DNA of 64,000 nucleotides from Salminus brasiliensis (GCF_030463535.1 NC_132883.1:31847873-31911872), one strand, 5' to 3'. Counted from the first letter of the stretch, positions 1 to 12,392 are shown. Numbers and translations: made by a program. The notes: generated by a model not told the origin, from the sequence alone.

Positions 1-1325
1 CACCGACCTGAGGGAAGGTACTGGAACAGATGATGTCCAGGGTGTGATGGATCACGGACGATGTTCTCTACACACTTCCTGGTTCTGGCCGTGTGCAGGT
101 CCGGTAGGGAGGGTAACTTCACACCGATGGTTCTCTCTGCAGACCTGATGATGTGCTGCAGTCTGTGGGTGTCCTGTTTGGTGGGTGAGCTGCCCCACAC
201 TGTGATGGATGCGGTGAGAACAGATTCTATGGTGGCAGTGTAGAACTGCACCATCAGTTCTTTGGGCAGGTTGAACTTCCTCAGCTGACGCAGGAAGTAC
301 AACCTCTGCTGAGCTCTCTTGATGATGGTGCTGATGTTGTTCTTGGAGATTGTGACCAGGAACTTGTAGGAGTCCACAGGACTCAGTTAACTCCATACAG
401 TCTTGAAGCCTCTCTTTAGCCTCACTGGTCCACTTCTTCACAGTACTGATCTCAGGCTTGGCCCACTGGAGCTTCTGTCTGTAGGTTGAAGAAGATGGAC
501 CATAGAGTGGTCAGATAGGCCCAGAGCAGCTCGGGGAACAGAGCTATATGCACCCTTTAATACAGTATAGCAGTGGTCTAGGATATTACTCTCCCTGGTG
601 GGGCAGGTAACATGCTGTCTGTATTTGGGCAGCTCACTGGTAAGTTTCGCTCTGTTGAAGTCCCCAAGAATGATGAACAGACTCTGTGTGTTTGTGCTCC
701 GCACTGATGATCTGGTCTGTGAGGGCGCGCAGTGCCCGACGAGCACCACGGAGGAAAATTCCCGCGGGCAGTAAAAAGGTTTACAGTGTATAAACACAGA
801 CTCCAGATCAGGACTGCATGTTTTCATGAACACAGTGACGTCTGTACACCAGCCACGGTTGATGTAAAAGCAGATCCCGCCTTTAAGCTTCCCCAAAGTC
901 TCAGCGACGCGGCCCGCTCTGTGGAGAGGAAAGCCGGCGAGCTGGAGCGCGCTGTCCGGGACGGCTTCGGTGAGCCAGGTCTCAGTGAAGCACAGCGCCG
1001 CAGAGAGAGAAAAGTCCTTGTTGGTCCGATTCAGAAGTGAAAGTTCGTCCATTTTGTTGCCTAGTGAGCGGAGGTTGGCCAAGTGCATGCTAGGAAGCGC
1101 TGTGCGTAGTCCGCGCTGACAGAGTTTGACGAGCGCGCCGCTGCGTTTCCACCATCTGCACGTCCGTCTGCGTCTGCAGCTGAGGAGTGCAGCTACTCCG
1201 CTCACTACAACGTCCAAGAAACAGTCCGATAGCGAGAAAATTGTGGGGTCAGGTGGACTGTATTTAACCTTCTCATCTACACAGAGTTCTCTAATACCAA
1301 AAATAAACGTACAGAAATTGATCAT
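1..1325 (-). mobile_element. LINE fragment: AP endonuclease fused to RT C-terminal end
   Basis: Read on the minus strand, 1325-438 encodes an AP-endonuclease domain: a short 'NLRSLGNKMDEL' start, 'CFTETWL', 'ILGDFN', 'ILDHCYT' and 'GLSDHSMV' follow in the order expected for the endonuclease of L2/CR1-type LINEs. Immediately downstream (441-1) a different frame gives the post-polymerase region of the same kind of ORF2 ('LPKELMVQFYTATIESVL', 'SVWGSS', 'RLQHIIRSAE'). The reverse transcriptase that should lie between is absent, so this is an internally deleted, frameshifted, non-functional copy. Its endonuclease 5' portion is also recognisable at about 20505-20600 and 62225-62330. The exact LINE clade is inferred. 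Confidence 0.75.
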
Positions 1326-1720
1326 TTACTTACAGGAGGGAGTGGTGGAGGCCAGTAAATCCAGCAGAGTCAAACTGAACTAACTGATGAAGGCTCCATA
1401 ATGCAGACACACATCATACATACGAGGGAAACAGAGATATGGGGTAAGATGGGCTGTAATAGATCTCATCATCTTGACACAGTTATCTAATACTGACAAT
1501 AAACAGGTACGAGAATAGACTGTTTACTTACGGGTGGGTGGGGTGGAGGCCAGTCAGTCCAACAGAGTCAATGCACTACTGGACTTACTGGCCTGAGCTA
1601 ACAGATGGTGGAATAAGTGGTGATCCCAAAACCTTCCTGTAACCTCGACCAGAGTCATCTGCAGTGTTGAGGCTCCATCACACCGACGTACAGAGACAGA
1701 AAATCAAAAGAAAGAAATGT
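1326..1720. repeat. Exon-like tandem repeat units, left of the retrovirus
   Basis: Two units of the same family as the array at 39640-41420. Each carries a GGAGGCCAGT core beside an ACTTAC (minus-strand GTAAGT) splice-donor-like site, at about 1326-1350 and 1526-1550. The second unit is cut at about 1720 by the retroviral 5' LTR and resumes after the 3' LTR at 13570. Confidence 0.7.
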
Positions 1721-1724
1721 GGAG

Positions 1725-2270
1725 TGTTATGGAAAATGATATAACCACATTATAATTTTATGTTGATTCAGAATAGATTCATTTAAAATCCACTCATTCA
1801 TTGTAATCATGCTTAGCCTGGTGATAGTGTGTGCTAACTATAATCATGTGTTGGCCTTGCAACTGCCTGTACGGCATTTGTTAAATCGCTCTTCTCTTTC
1901 CATGAAACACTATTGTTTTTCCTAGCATAGATTTACAGCTGCATTGGGAGTGCACCTGACGTATTTACAGCCTATCTTGACCTGCTAGTAACCTCTCAAC
2001 CCGGACAATGTGTCCTCTCAGGTGCCAGCACTCTGATCTATGGGTCACAGCGACCTGAACAATGTATCTCTTCAGACGTCAGTGTGGCACGCACACCCTC
2101 TCCTCCTCCCTTTTCTCAACTCCCTAATCTATACTATAAATATGTATGTTAAATGTTTTTACCTCAGTCTGCACTGTGGTTTCGAACTGCTAACAGACTC
2201 AATACAGACTCTTTGCTAGTCAATGCATATTCTTGTCTGCCTTATCGCTTTTTGACAGAATTCCACGACA
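1725..2270 (+). repeat. Retroviral 5' LTR
   Basis: Begins TGTTATGG and ends CACGACA (TG...CA). It is nearly the same as 13012-13569. It has a TATA-like ACTATAAATATG at about 2133. The polyadenylation signal intact in the 3' LTR (CAATAAAAC) is changed here to CAATACAG at about 2200. No primer-binding site starting TGG follows directly; the next bases are AACTTGACGTC. Confidence 0.9.
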
Positions 2271-2798
2271 AACTTGACGTCATGAACAGGATGAGCACAG
2301 CCTTGCAGCGGAGGTAGAGCAGCTGTGCGCACACCGGGGACGCCCTCCGGACCCAAACGAGGAAGACCCACAGAACAAGGGCAAGTACCGTGGGGGTAAG
2401 CGCGACTGATCGTCCCTCCACCTGCAAGGCCTGCCTCATCCAAACGAACCAGTGGTGACCGGTCAGAACCTGAATTGGATCATTCAGTGAGTAACAATAT
2501 ACTCCAAAATCCCTGGAGTTTTGCCTTGGTCGGCCACCACCTTAGTGTATATTTCACGACGTACTGTGTAGACGGACATTAGTCCTCTATTATTAGATGG
2601 ATGTTAGTCCTCTATTATTAAACGGACGTTAGTTCTCCATCATTGGATAGATGGATGGGTCCTCTATCTTTAGACGTATCGATAGTGATTTAGTGACCCG
2701 GGTCCAGCTGGTGGGGACGTAGTGAAAAATTGAGGCAAACTCACAGTAAAACTTTTTGGGACTAAATTGCAGAAAGTACAGTGCATTGAGAGAGCAAA
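2271..2798 (+). other. Retroviral leader region, no gene seen
   Basis: Region between the 5' LTR and the gag start. It contains a short GC-rich stretch (2280-2460) and three degenerate copies of a 'GGACGTTAGTCCTCTATTATTA'-like unit (about 2571-2660; unit shown to its length limit), a small tandem repeat. No open frame with recognisable similarity is present. Confidence 0.5.
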
Positions 2799-2830
2799 AT
2801 GGGATCCCATCATAGTAAGTTTTTTATTTT

Positions 2831-2889
<59 letters not shown>

Positions 2890-3920
2890 TATATACACAC
2901 ACACACACACACATACACACACATACACATACATATACATATACATACACAATATATTATATAATCAAAAGAAGCACCATTTTTTTCAAATGCGAAAAGA
3001 TTATTGGGAGGAGGTCACACAGTATGTGCCCTTCTGGATTTAATATTTTGGTTTTCCTCATAATGATAATAAGTGTTAAATATCAGAAGAAATATTTGCA
3101 GAAACTCAAAACTAGACTGGGCAGTAAGCCAAATACAACCGATGAAAAAGCTTTAGATTTTTGGTCAAATCACAGTGTGGGAATGCTGAGCATGCTGAAT
3201 TTCTGGCTGGGAGAAGCAGAGAAGCGTCAAGGCCAGATACAGGCTAGGGAGGGAAAAGGGGGAACTAACGGTGTCTCTCAGTGTGTGTCTCTCACAGCTG
3301 ATCCCGACCTCGATGCCGCACCTCCAGTGCCCCGCCAGCAGCCAGCAGCTCAACCGCCACTACAAGTCCAATTGCGAGACCAACTACAGGACTTTGAGGG
3401 GGCGCTAGATAGCACCACACAGCAACTGGCATCCAAACCAGTTGGAAACACTTCAAAGGGACATATGCTCCACTGACCCGTGAACAGGACCAAGGCCTGA
3501 CTGAGGAAGAATGAGGGCGAGTGGAACAGGCCTCAGGAAACATCCCAGTGAGTGGACATACCCGCTTTCAGCAGCAGAAGACGGGCCTACCACCCCCCAG
3601 CAGCGATCCACCACCAGGACCGGTATTTGCAATGCAAGCGATTCCATAGAGGAATACTGGCCTCCCCCACCTCCACCCCCACCAGCTGGACAGTTCCCTA
3701 TGATTGAGGTGGCTGGAGCAAAAGGAGTGATTATGGTACACAGACACTGGACTGAAGCTGATATTGCAGAGGCAGCTTCCAGTCTCCCCCACCCAGCTAC
3801 AGTGGGGGGAGAATGTTTCAGCCAAGAGTTACAGAACTTTGTGAGATCCTGCCGACCCACAGCTATGGAGCTGAGAAGACTGCTGTTGCGTAAGCTTGGA
3901 TACCAGTACAACACCAGCTG
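2799..3920 (+). pseudogene. gag: Retroviral gag remnant
   Basis: The frame opens with MGSHHSK, a plausible N-myristoylated matrix start, but an (AT)n(AC)n microsatellite is inserted within the first dozen codons. Further on, 'DFWSNHSVGMLSML' is matrix-like. After a frame change near 3475, 3680-3920 encodes the N-terminal part of capsid ('GQFPMIEV', 'VYRHW'-like 'MVHRHWTEADI', 'LPHPATVGGECF', 'RPTAMELRRLLLRKLG'), a pattern known from gamma/epsilon retroviral capsids. The rest of capsid and the nucleocapsid zinc knuckle are missing before the protease, so gag is internally deleted. A proline run at about 3663-3690 probably marks the matrix-capsid linker. Confidence 0.75.
2835..2955. repeat. (AT)n-(AC)n microsatellite inside gag
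   Basis: About 40 bases of alternating AT pass into interrupted AC repeats. It interrupts the retroviral gag frame just after its start and encodes a spurious Tyr-Ile / Thr-His run. Confidence 0.95.
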
Positions 3921-4049
3921 ACACTGGAAGAAGCGGGCAGCAACTGACGTGCGGCGGAGGGGCGGGATGGCGAGGACACAGACGGAGACACACCGGACAG
4001 GTAAGTACTAAATCCATATTACTCTTTAGCCCAGAAACTCAGTAAAAAC

Positions 4050-4300
4050 CCCACAGCTTTACCACAGATTAAAATTGTAATAAATGGGAAGAAATTGAAG
4101 TTTTTGTAGATAGTGGGACAGCCCACTCAGTAATACAAAAAGAACAGACTTGTGTGTCCACTTCAACCTGACATAACTGTAACTATTATAGGTGTAGGGG
4201 GTAATACGGTAATAGAAAGGGTGTCCACTCCCCTCCAATGCAAAGTAGAAACTTTGCATTGAACATTGAACATTGTTTCACCTGTCTGTCCAGTCAACCT
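4050..4300 (+). pseudogene. pro: Retroviral aspartic protease remnant
   Basis: The DSG catalytic triplet of a retropepsin is at 4109-4117 in the context 'EVFVDSGTAHSV', preceded by 'IKIVINGK' as in retroviral proteases. The flap-like 'GVGGN' segment follows in a different frame at about 4190, so at least one frameshift has occurred. It lies between gag and the RT, as in simple retroviruses. Confidence 0.7.
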
Positions 4301-6312
4301 CATGGCACGAGATTTGATGTGCAAATTGAATTGCACACTCCAGAGCACCCCAAAGGGGCTCTCCATTTCTTTTGGGGAACCTCAGATGGTTCAGTATGAC
4401 CCAGGTACACCGGGGTATGCCTATGAGTGGCAGTGTTTGGACCACACAGGAGAAACAATGAAACACTTCCTCAGAGAGGTGAAAAGCACAGTCTCAACCC
4501 ATTTGCTTTGGCCGGATGATTTGTATTGTATGGCCCATGTTTCTGATGGACCTGATTTTGACTATGAAACTGAGTTTTCTAAAGTAGACAGAGAAATGCT
4601 GAACGTGTGTGCACTCGTGTGGAGTGATCGGTGGGCTGCTGCTCTGGTTCAGTTGTGTGAAGTACAGAGTGAGTTGTTTGATGTGTCGGATTCGACTCCT
4701 CACATTGCGTTGGGGAGGTCGGAGGACACAATGCAGTGGGAGGGGGTGGGGCCATGGGCTGCATGGCTCAGTCGACTGTCGGACTGGCAACCCACCGAAA
4801 ACCCTAGAGTTTTCTTTAGCTCCACTGCTAATGCGTGGAAAACAGAGCATGCTTGTGAGCTGCTGGTGAACCGAACTGTGGAGCTGCTCACACAGAATGA
4901 GCTCTTCACCGGTGTTGCGCTCACCCCAACCGAGGAGGAGGAGCGGTCATCTGTGCCTCCCACACTTTGGGCGTGTGGGAAACATGATGTGGGGTTGGTT
5001 AAGAACTGTGAACCAGTCCGTATTGTGCCAAAGTCAGATTACAGGCCCAAACAACATCAGTATCCTTTAAAAAAGGAGGCTTTGGAGGGCATTAGGCCCG
5101 TGTTTCAGTCTTTGAAAGAAACTGAAGTAATTATTCCATGCCCCTCCTCTCCTGTGCGAACTCCAATCTTCCCAGTTAAGAAACCAGGCAGAGATGAGTG
5201 GAGATTTGTGCAGGATTTACAAGCTGCAAATCCAGCTGTACATCCACGAGCACCGGAAGTACCCAACCCACACACCATCCTCTCTCAGATACCAAGCGAT
5301 CATGGGTGGTTTTCAGTAGTTGACCTGGCAAATGCTTTTTTCAGCATACCTGTCCACCCAGACAGCCAATTTTGGTTTGCATTTTCATTCGAAGGTCAGA
5401 CTTATACCTTTACAAGTTTTTGTCAAGGGTACTGTGAATAACCCACCATTTACAACTCAGCCTTGCATCAAAGTTTGAGTTCCTTGATCCTACCTGAGCA
5501 GGTGACTCTAGTTCAGTACGTGCATGACCTGCTCATTAGCGCCCCCCACGCGGAAATTGTGTCAAGCAGGCACCCTGGCACTCCTCACTCATTTAGTCAA
5601 TGAGGGGCACAAGGCCAGCAAAAACAAATTGCAATATTGCAAACAGGAAGTTACATTCCTGGGTCACATACTTTCCCGAGGCACTCAGGCCTTGTCAGCT
5701 GATCGCACACAGGCCATAGTCTCTCTCCCCAAACCCAAAACAAAGAAGCAGCTGCTCTCCTTCTTGGGAATGTGTTCATACTGCAGAACATTTATCCTTT
5801 CTTATGCAGAAAAAGAGGGCCCTCTGAGAGACATCATTCCCAATAAGAGAAGCAGCAGCTCGGTCTTAAAGTGGACTCCAGAAGCAGAGCAAGTTTTCAA
5901 TGAGTTAAAAAAGGCCTTACAAACAATGCCTGCTCTGGGAATCCCTGATCCAACAAAACCATTCACTCAAATGGTAGATGCTAAGGACAAATACATGACA
6001 TCTGTGCTCACTCAAACACATGGTGATAAACAACGCCCAGTGGCGTATTTCTCAGGCAAGTTAGACACTGTAGCACAGGGTTTACCAATGTGTCTTAGAG
6101 CAGTAGCTGCAGCAGAGAAGGCAATTACAGCATCCAAAGACATTGTTGCTTATGCCCCACTGACAGTGACGATCCCACACGCGGTTCACCGCATCCTGCA
6201 GGACCAGAAGGTGTCCCACCTATCTGCACAAAGGTGGCTGAGGTATCACACCACACATCACTGTAAAGCGATGCTCCACTCTCAACCCAGCCACCCTCCT
6301 CCCAACAGCTGA
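4266..6312 (+). pseudogene. pol: Retroviral reverse transcriptase remnant
   Basis: 4266-5441 covers the end of protease, a linker and the RT fingers/palm: 'YPLKKEALEGI', 'TPIFPVKKPG', 'WRFVQDLQAAN', then motif A 'FSVVDLANAFFSIPV'. The frame breaks at about 5440. The YXDD catalytic box should be at 5517-5528 but reads YVHD, so the first catalytic Asp is replaced by His. 5580-6290 continues with 'VTFLGHILSRG', 'LLSFLGMCSYCR', and a connection domain ('VAYFSGKLD'). With at least two breaks and a lost active-site residue it is not a working polymerase. Confidence 0.85.
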
Positions 6313-6403
6313 GGACAGGGAACCTCATGACTGCCAGGCAGTCCTACAACATACATGTAGCCCCCGCATTGACCTCAAAGAGGAACCATTACAAAATGCG
6401 GAA

Positions 6404-6868
6404 ATGGAGCTTTTTGTGGATGGCTCTGCTCGCAGAGACAACACAGGTACTAACAGAGTAGCATATGCTGTGGTTTCAGAGACAGAAGTGCTCAAAACAC
6501 AGCCACTGCCCCCATCATACTCTGCTCAAGCTGCAGAACTTGTAGCTCTGACTGAAGCATGCAAATTAGCCGAAGGCAAAAGAATAAACATTTTTTGCGA
6601 CAGCAGGTACTCTTGGGGCATTCTGCATGACTTCGGGAATATTTGGAAGCACAGGAACTTCCTAACCAGCTCAGGGAGCAAAATCAAACACATAGCCACT
6701 ACAGCCGCCGTACAAGCTTCACAGCTACCTGGCACTACACAGCCTGCAAGCATCACTGAAATTCAGTCCATGGCTACTGCAACAGAAATTAAGCAATGGA
6801 GAAAAGCCGGATGCAGCAAACTAAATTCTGTTTGGACACACACAAACAAATCGCCCCTGCTTGCCTAG
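6404..6868 (+). pseudogene. pol: Retroviral RNase H remnant
   Basis: Begins 'ELFVDGSARRD', the first Asp-containing strand of RNase H, and continues through 'AQAAELVALTEA' (catalytic Glu) and 'NIFCDSRYSWGILHDFG' (third catalytic Asp). These match RNase H of gamma-type retroviruses. It follows the RT and precedes the integrase. The frame ends early at 6868. Confidence 0.8.
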
Positions 6869-7580
6869 AGCATACATGAGGGGCCTAGTTGAAATTGTAC
6901 ATAAGCGTAGCTACATGTCCAAAGGGGGAATAGTTGATAGCATAACAAAACATTGGTATGCACCAGGCATCACTACACTCACCCGGAATTTTTGTTCAAA
7001 ATGTTTAGTGTGTGCACAAAACACAACTCGTGGCCAGGGACTCACAAGAGCCCCACCTGCTGGTCACCCCCCCCCCCCCCCCCCCCCCCAGCAACTGGAC
7101 CATTTCAGCACTGGCAAATTTATTTTGTAGAACTTACTCCGGCTGAAGGGGAAAAATACTTGCTGGTTTTGTGCATGTTCAGTACATGGTCTGTGGCTTT
7201 TCCAACAGAAAAAACAGGATGGAGCAGCAGTCACAAAGGCGTTCCTGAGAGAAATCATCCCAAGATGGGGGCTGCCAAGCCGAGTTTCAAGTGACAACAG
7301 GACCCCATTCGTGCACACAGGTGAAAGCAGTGCTGCCGAGCCCAGCAGAGAGTCCGCTGCACGACTTCCAGCCAGGAGACTGGATCCTCGTGAAGGACCT
7401 GCGGAGAAGGAGGTGGAACCTACCAGGGCGGACGGACCGCATCACATGGTATTGGTCACCCACACAGCGGTGAGGATTGAAGGACGAGCGACGTGGGTAC
7501 ATCACACTGCAAGGGGGCACCACCGGTGGAGGACAGCGAAACACAGCACACCCCGTCTTAGGTCAGGACCTGTGCCATAG
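6861..7580 (+). pseudogene. pol: Retroviral integrase remnant
   Basis: 6861-7060 encodes the HHCC zinc-binding N-terminus ('CSKCLVCAQN' supplies the two cysteines). The core starts as 'FQHWQIYFVELTP', where the first catalytic Asp is expected but Glu is seen, and continues 'YLLVLCMFSTW'. After a frame change, 'VSSDN' at about 7290 is followed directly by linker sequence, so most of the core up to the catalytic Glu is deleted. 'PGDWILVKDLRRRRWN' at 7365-7425 is the C-terminal SH3-like domain. A poly-C run (about 7068-7089) also distorts the reading frame. Confidence 0.75.
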
Positions 7581-7589
7581 GGCGTTTTC

Positions 7590-8205
7590 GGCAATGCCGG
7601 CCACTATGGGCACTTGGGGAATGTCAAGAACACCGGGGTGGGGTGTGACTGTTTCTGCTCATCTACTGCTTCCGGATGGCAACAGCACAAACATATGCAA
7701 CTGTCACTGTCCAATGGGAGACTGAGGGACCTGCCTCAGGCATTGGACTTGCCAAGATGGGACGCAAACACCTAATCTACACATCCAGCGGGCGAGACTA
7801 CCTGTGGAAACAGACAACCCCCTGCGTAAAATGATCACAGCACATGTCGATAAGTCACAGGTGCTAAACTGTTGCATCATAAAAGTACCCAGCCATCTTT
7901 ATAGCTATGCAGATTACCAGAAATATCTCGATGACCCCATTGCCCAGTCAGAGATCAAGAGTGGGCCAACATCACACTAATAACACTACCAGAAGATGGC
8001 AATCAGCTGGGTATAAATGTGACTGGAAGATGGAATGAAACTCTCCCTAGCGACAACTACCAATGCTGCATTGAACTAGCAGGGGCTGATTACTGTGCTC
8101 CACTCTCCCTCATCGCTCTCCCCCCTGTACCAACGGATGAACAACTGCTGAAGGAAAGACTGCTAAATGCACAGGACACAGAGGAAGAGAAAGTAGTGGC
8201 AGAAG
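7590..8205 (+). pseudogene. env: Retroviral env surface subunit, first part
   Basis: Short frames with N-glycosylation sites and cysteines ('NVTGRWNETL', 'YQCCIELAGADYCAPL') lie between integrase and the nested L2. They have several stops. The position, and the way the reading resumes beyond the L2 at about 11802, identify it as the SU part of Env; similarity to a specific family cannot be judged by eye. Confidence 0.6.
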
Positions 8206-11200
8206 TCAAGTCAAGTCAAATTTATTTGTATAGCGCTTTTTACAACAGTTGTCGTCACAAAGCAGCTTTACATAATTAGTACTTAATAAAGAACAGAGAC
8301 AGAGACGAAAGAAGGAATAACATGAAGCGTCAAAGACCCCCGTGAGCAAGCCAACGGCGACAGTGGCAAGGAAAAACTCCCTCAGAGCTGGAGGAAGAAA
8401 CCTTGGGAGGAACCAAGGCTCACAAGGGGGACCCATCCTCCTCTGGCCAGACTGTTTTAAACATTAATGATAAAAATTACCAAAGCAGATACAACAGAAA
8501 GTTAATAGTGGTGATATTAATAGTGTCAGACAGGCACGAGTCCATCTAGGTTTCAGCACGGCCACCAAACAGGCAGCAGCAGCTGGCGGGTGAGCCATGG
8601 GTGGTGGCGGGTTGGGGGGGGACCCGCTGGCCTGACTGGTAGGTGGCAGCTGGTTAGATGCAGGTAGAGGGGACCTCAGCGGGCAATCTTCCTGCAGATC
8701 GGGCTGGGTGGCCATTTACTCGGGGAAGATAAAGAGAGAGAAGTTAGTTCTAAGAGGAATTTTATGGAGTGCAGAGAATGTTGAGAATCAGCATCTGGGT
8801 ATGTCTGACGACTCCGGCAGGTCTGATTATCACAGCATAATTAAAAGGAGAGAGCCAGAAGGTAACACGGACACGGGCGTACCCTGAGAACACCAGCATC
8901 TATCTGCTCCACCGTCAACAAACCTGAGTGATCGCGTGTAAGCAGCGAGACGACAGCTCCAGCATCTCAGTGTACTACAATTCCCTGGATCTGCGAACCC
9001 CTGGACCTGCAGCCCTTATCTAAGAAACATTAATTACCAAAAGCTAAACTACACATAAGTTTTCAGCTTAGATTTAAAGATTAAGACTGTGTCTGAGTCC
9101 CGAACATTATCTGGAAGGTTATTCCAGAGCTGGGGGGCTTTATAAGAAAAGGCTCTTCCCCCTGCTGAGGTTTTCTGAATTTTGGGAACGCGACCCTGAG
9201 ATCTAAGTAGTCTTGATGGTTCGTAATATACTATAAGATCCTGCAGGTACTCAGGAGCGAGGCCATGTAGGGCTTTATATGTTAATAAAAGAATTTTGTA
9301 TTCGATACGGAATTTAACTGGGAGCCAATGAAGTGCTGATAGAACTGGACTGATATGGTCAAATTTTCTAGTTTTAGTAAGGACCCTGGCTGCAGCATTT
9401 TGCACCAGCTGAAGTTTGAGGTTCCTGCTGGAACAACCTGACAGTAGTGCATTACAGTAATCTAGCCTTGAGGTAATAAAAGCATGTACTAGCTTTTCTG
9501 CGTCTTGTGGTGATGATGAGTTTCTTAGTTTGGAGATGTTCCTAAGCTGCATAAAGGCTGTTCTACTAATATTAGCTATATGTTGCTCAAATGATAAATC
9601 TGAGTCGAATGTAACGCCAAGATTTTTAGCTGCTAAACCAGGAATGATAGAAGAATCAGCCAAGTCTAACATTAAGTCTGATAGTTTATTTCTAGAGTCT
9701 TTTGGACCTAAAAGGAGAACTTCGGTTTTGTCACTGTTGAGGAGAAGGAAGTTGTGACATCCAGAGTTTTATATCCTTTACACAGTCCTCCATTTTCTGT
9801 AGTCTAAATTTATCATCAGGTTTGGCTGATATATAGAGCTGTGCGTCATCTGCATAGAAATGGAAATTAACGCCATGTCTGCTTTTAACTGAGCCCAGTG
9901 GTAACATGTATAGTATAAATAATAGTGGTCCTAAAATTGAGCCTGGGGAACTGCATATCTTACTTCTGCGTAGTTTGAGGATAAATCATTTATCTTTACA
10001 AATTGGAAGCGTCCCGTTAGATATGATTGGAACCATGATAGGGCTGTCCCTGTGATTCCAACCATTTTCTCTAATCTTTCTAGTAATATAGAATGATCTA
10101 TTGTATCAAAGGCTGCACTAAGGTCTAGTAGGACTAATAAAGATACGTAGCCTTGATCAGAGGCAAGAAGAAGATCATTCGTAATCTTCACTAGGGCTGT
10201 CTCTGTGCTGTGATTGAGTCTAAATCCAGACTGGAATTTCTCATACATGTAATTTTTACTCAGGTATAAGCAGAGTTGTTGGGCCACAGCTTTTTCTAAT
10301 ATCTTAGATACGAATGTTAAGTTTGAGATGGGTCTATAATTAGATAATACGCTAGGATCAAGATTTGGTTTTTTGATTAAAGGTTTTATAACTGCTATTT
10401 TAAGGGTTTGGGGTACATGCCCAAGGCTAAGGGATGAATTTACAATTGTTAAAAGAGGTCCGATTATAATTGGGAGAATTTCTTTTAGCAATTTAGAGGG
10501 AATCGGGTCGAGTGTACATGTTGTACAATTAGCTGAGGATATAATTTTTTCTAGTTCAGGCTGTGGAAGTGGGTAGAAGGCTTCCAGCCTTTGTTCTACA
10601 ACTAAGTTTTGTTCTAAAGCAACTACATCAGGTGACGGCCATGTTTGATTTAATAAGCAGGGTTGGATTTGTTGTCTAATATTTTCTATTTTATTATTAA
10701 AATAGTCCATAAAAACGTGACTAGTTAAAGATGTTGGGATCTGGGGTTGAGTATCTGCCTGGCTTTTAGTAAGTTTAGAGATCTCATTAAAAAGAACATT
10801 AAAAAGGGATTGTTTTTGTTTTTCTCGATCAGCGAGGCCAGATACACTGAGCGAGCTTTAATGAGTGCCTTTCTATATTGACTAAGGCTGTCCTTCCACG
10901 CAGAGTGGAACACCTCTAGTTTGGTCGTCCGCCATTTACGCTCTAGTTTCCGCACTGTTTGTTTTAAGGTACGAGTTTGATCACTGTACCACGGTGCGAG
11001 CCTTTTTTGCCTCATAATTTTATTTTTGAACAGTGCTACTTTGTCTAAGGTTGATCGGAGGGTATTCTCTAGATCGTTTGTTAATTTAACGAGCTCCGTT
11101 TGGTCTGACGGAGTGTAAGCTAAGGTCGATATGGGTGGGAGATTTTTAGTAAACTGTACAGCTGTCATTGGTGTTATTGTGCGCTTTAGGCAGTGTTGGG

Positions 11201-11795
11201 GAGAAGAATTTACATTTTGCCTAAGATGTAGCTCAAAGGAGATTAGATAATGATCTGATATTACTGAGCTTTGAGGTAGAATATTTAGCTGATCAATGCT
11301 AACACCCAGGGTCAGGACTAAATCTAGGGTATGATTACAGTAATGTGTGGGTCCAGTTACGTTTTGTATAATGCCAACAGAATCTAAAATTGATACAAAC
11401 GCCTTTGTTAATGGATCGTCTGCTTTTTCAAAGTGAATATTAAAATCTCCTACTATTATAACTTTGTCACTGCACACTACCAAGTCTGCAGCAAAATCAC
11501 TAAATTCTTTAAAAAATTCAGAGTAGGGCCCTGGAGGCCTATAAATATTAATCAGTGAGAAAACATTTTTATTTGTGGCTGGATTTGATATATTAATGTA
11601 GATAAGCTCAAAAGAAGTGAAGGTGTTAGTGTTTTTGAATAATCTCTAGTGTATTCTGATAGATTATACATACTCCACCTCCTCTGCCTGATAATCTAGG
11701 GCTATGTACATATTTATAGCCTGCGGGGGTGGCTTCATTTAGAGCTATATATTGATCAGGTCTAATCCAGGTTTCATCAGGTCTAATCCAGGTTT
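8206..11795 (-). mobile_element. L2-clade LINE nested in the retroviral env
   Basis: A 5'-truncated L2-like LINE on the minus strand. The 3' tail is at 8206-8240 (a TCAAG-type simple repeat beside ATTTGTATAGCGC). Going 5', 9672-9049 encodes the region after the RT ('LGVTFDSDLSFEQH', 'SRLDYCNALL', 'LHWLPVKFRIEYKILLLTYK'), 10710-9931 the reverse transcriptase ('LSNYRPISNLTF', 'FQSGFRLNHSTETALVK', 'LLDLSAAFDTIDHSILL'), and 11955-10725 the AP endonuclease ('ETWIRPDQYI', 'IIVGDFNIH', 'VISDHYLISFEL'). A CAGAAG target duplication flanks it (8200-8205 and 11796-11801). Frames are broken in places, so it is inactive. Confidence 0.9.
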
Positions 11796-11801
11796 CAGAA
11801 G

Positions 11802-12392
11802 ACTTGGAGCCAGGTTTCCAGGGCCGTAGCATGACTGAACAAGAAAGGTTAGCAACACAATGCCACCACAACACAGCCTGCATGTCTGCTGTACTACACG
11901 CCAGGTCCGCTGAAACAGCCACACTGCCTGGTATGTCAGCAAATGTCAGTTCCATGGGTCATCATGCCACTTCGCCGAACTGACCTGGTCTATCACAACG
12001 TCACTCCCTCCATGTGCAATGTGATCAGCCAATCGACAACTTGCTCATCCCCAAAAGACCTGCGCTTGCTCTTTAACTGGGACTCATAGTGTCGGATGGT
12101 CAAGATGTGACAGATACAGCACTGTAACAGACGGAGGCACCAAATGCAAGGGGAACACCACCAAATACGACTGCACAATGACTAAACCTCAGGGCACCAA
12201 AAATCTGTTATGGATCTGTGGGGATAAGGCCTATGGACAGCTCCCCAGGAACTGGACCGGCTGCTGCTATGCTGGGACTGTTCTTCCCAGGTCCACGGTT
12301 TTCAGCCTACACAACGCCCAACAACCTCAAGCTTCTCACACAAGGATGAAGAGGTCACTTCAACAGACACACACTACGGCCAGTATCGCCTA
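11802..12392 (+). pseudogene. env: Retroviral env surface subunit, second part
   Basis: Env resumes after the nested L2. 12178-12393 encodes 'KNLLWICGDKAYG' and 'NWTGCCYAG', cysteine-rich SU sequence, and ends with 'RMKRS' at about 12343-12357, which fits the furin cleavage site between SU and TM. A stop follows at 12389. The upstream part is disrupted. Confidence 0.65.

Noticed and set aside
732..1383. Plus-strand open frames in the first 1.4 kb
   Set aside because: They are shadows of the minus-strand LINE endonuclease.
2767..2964. Long Tyr-Ile and Thr-His reading frames around 2.8-2.9 kb
   Set aside because: They are translations of the AT/AC microsatellite, not genes.
7060..7095. Proline-rich protein segment in integrase
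   Set aside because: It is a poly-C run that shifts frame within the decayed integrase, not a domain.
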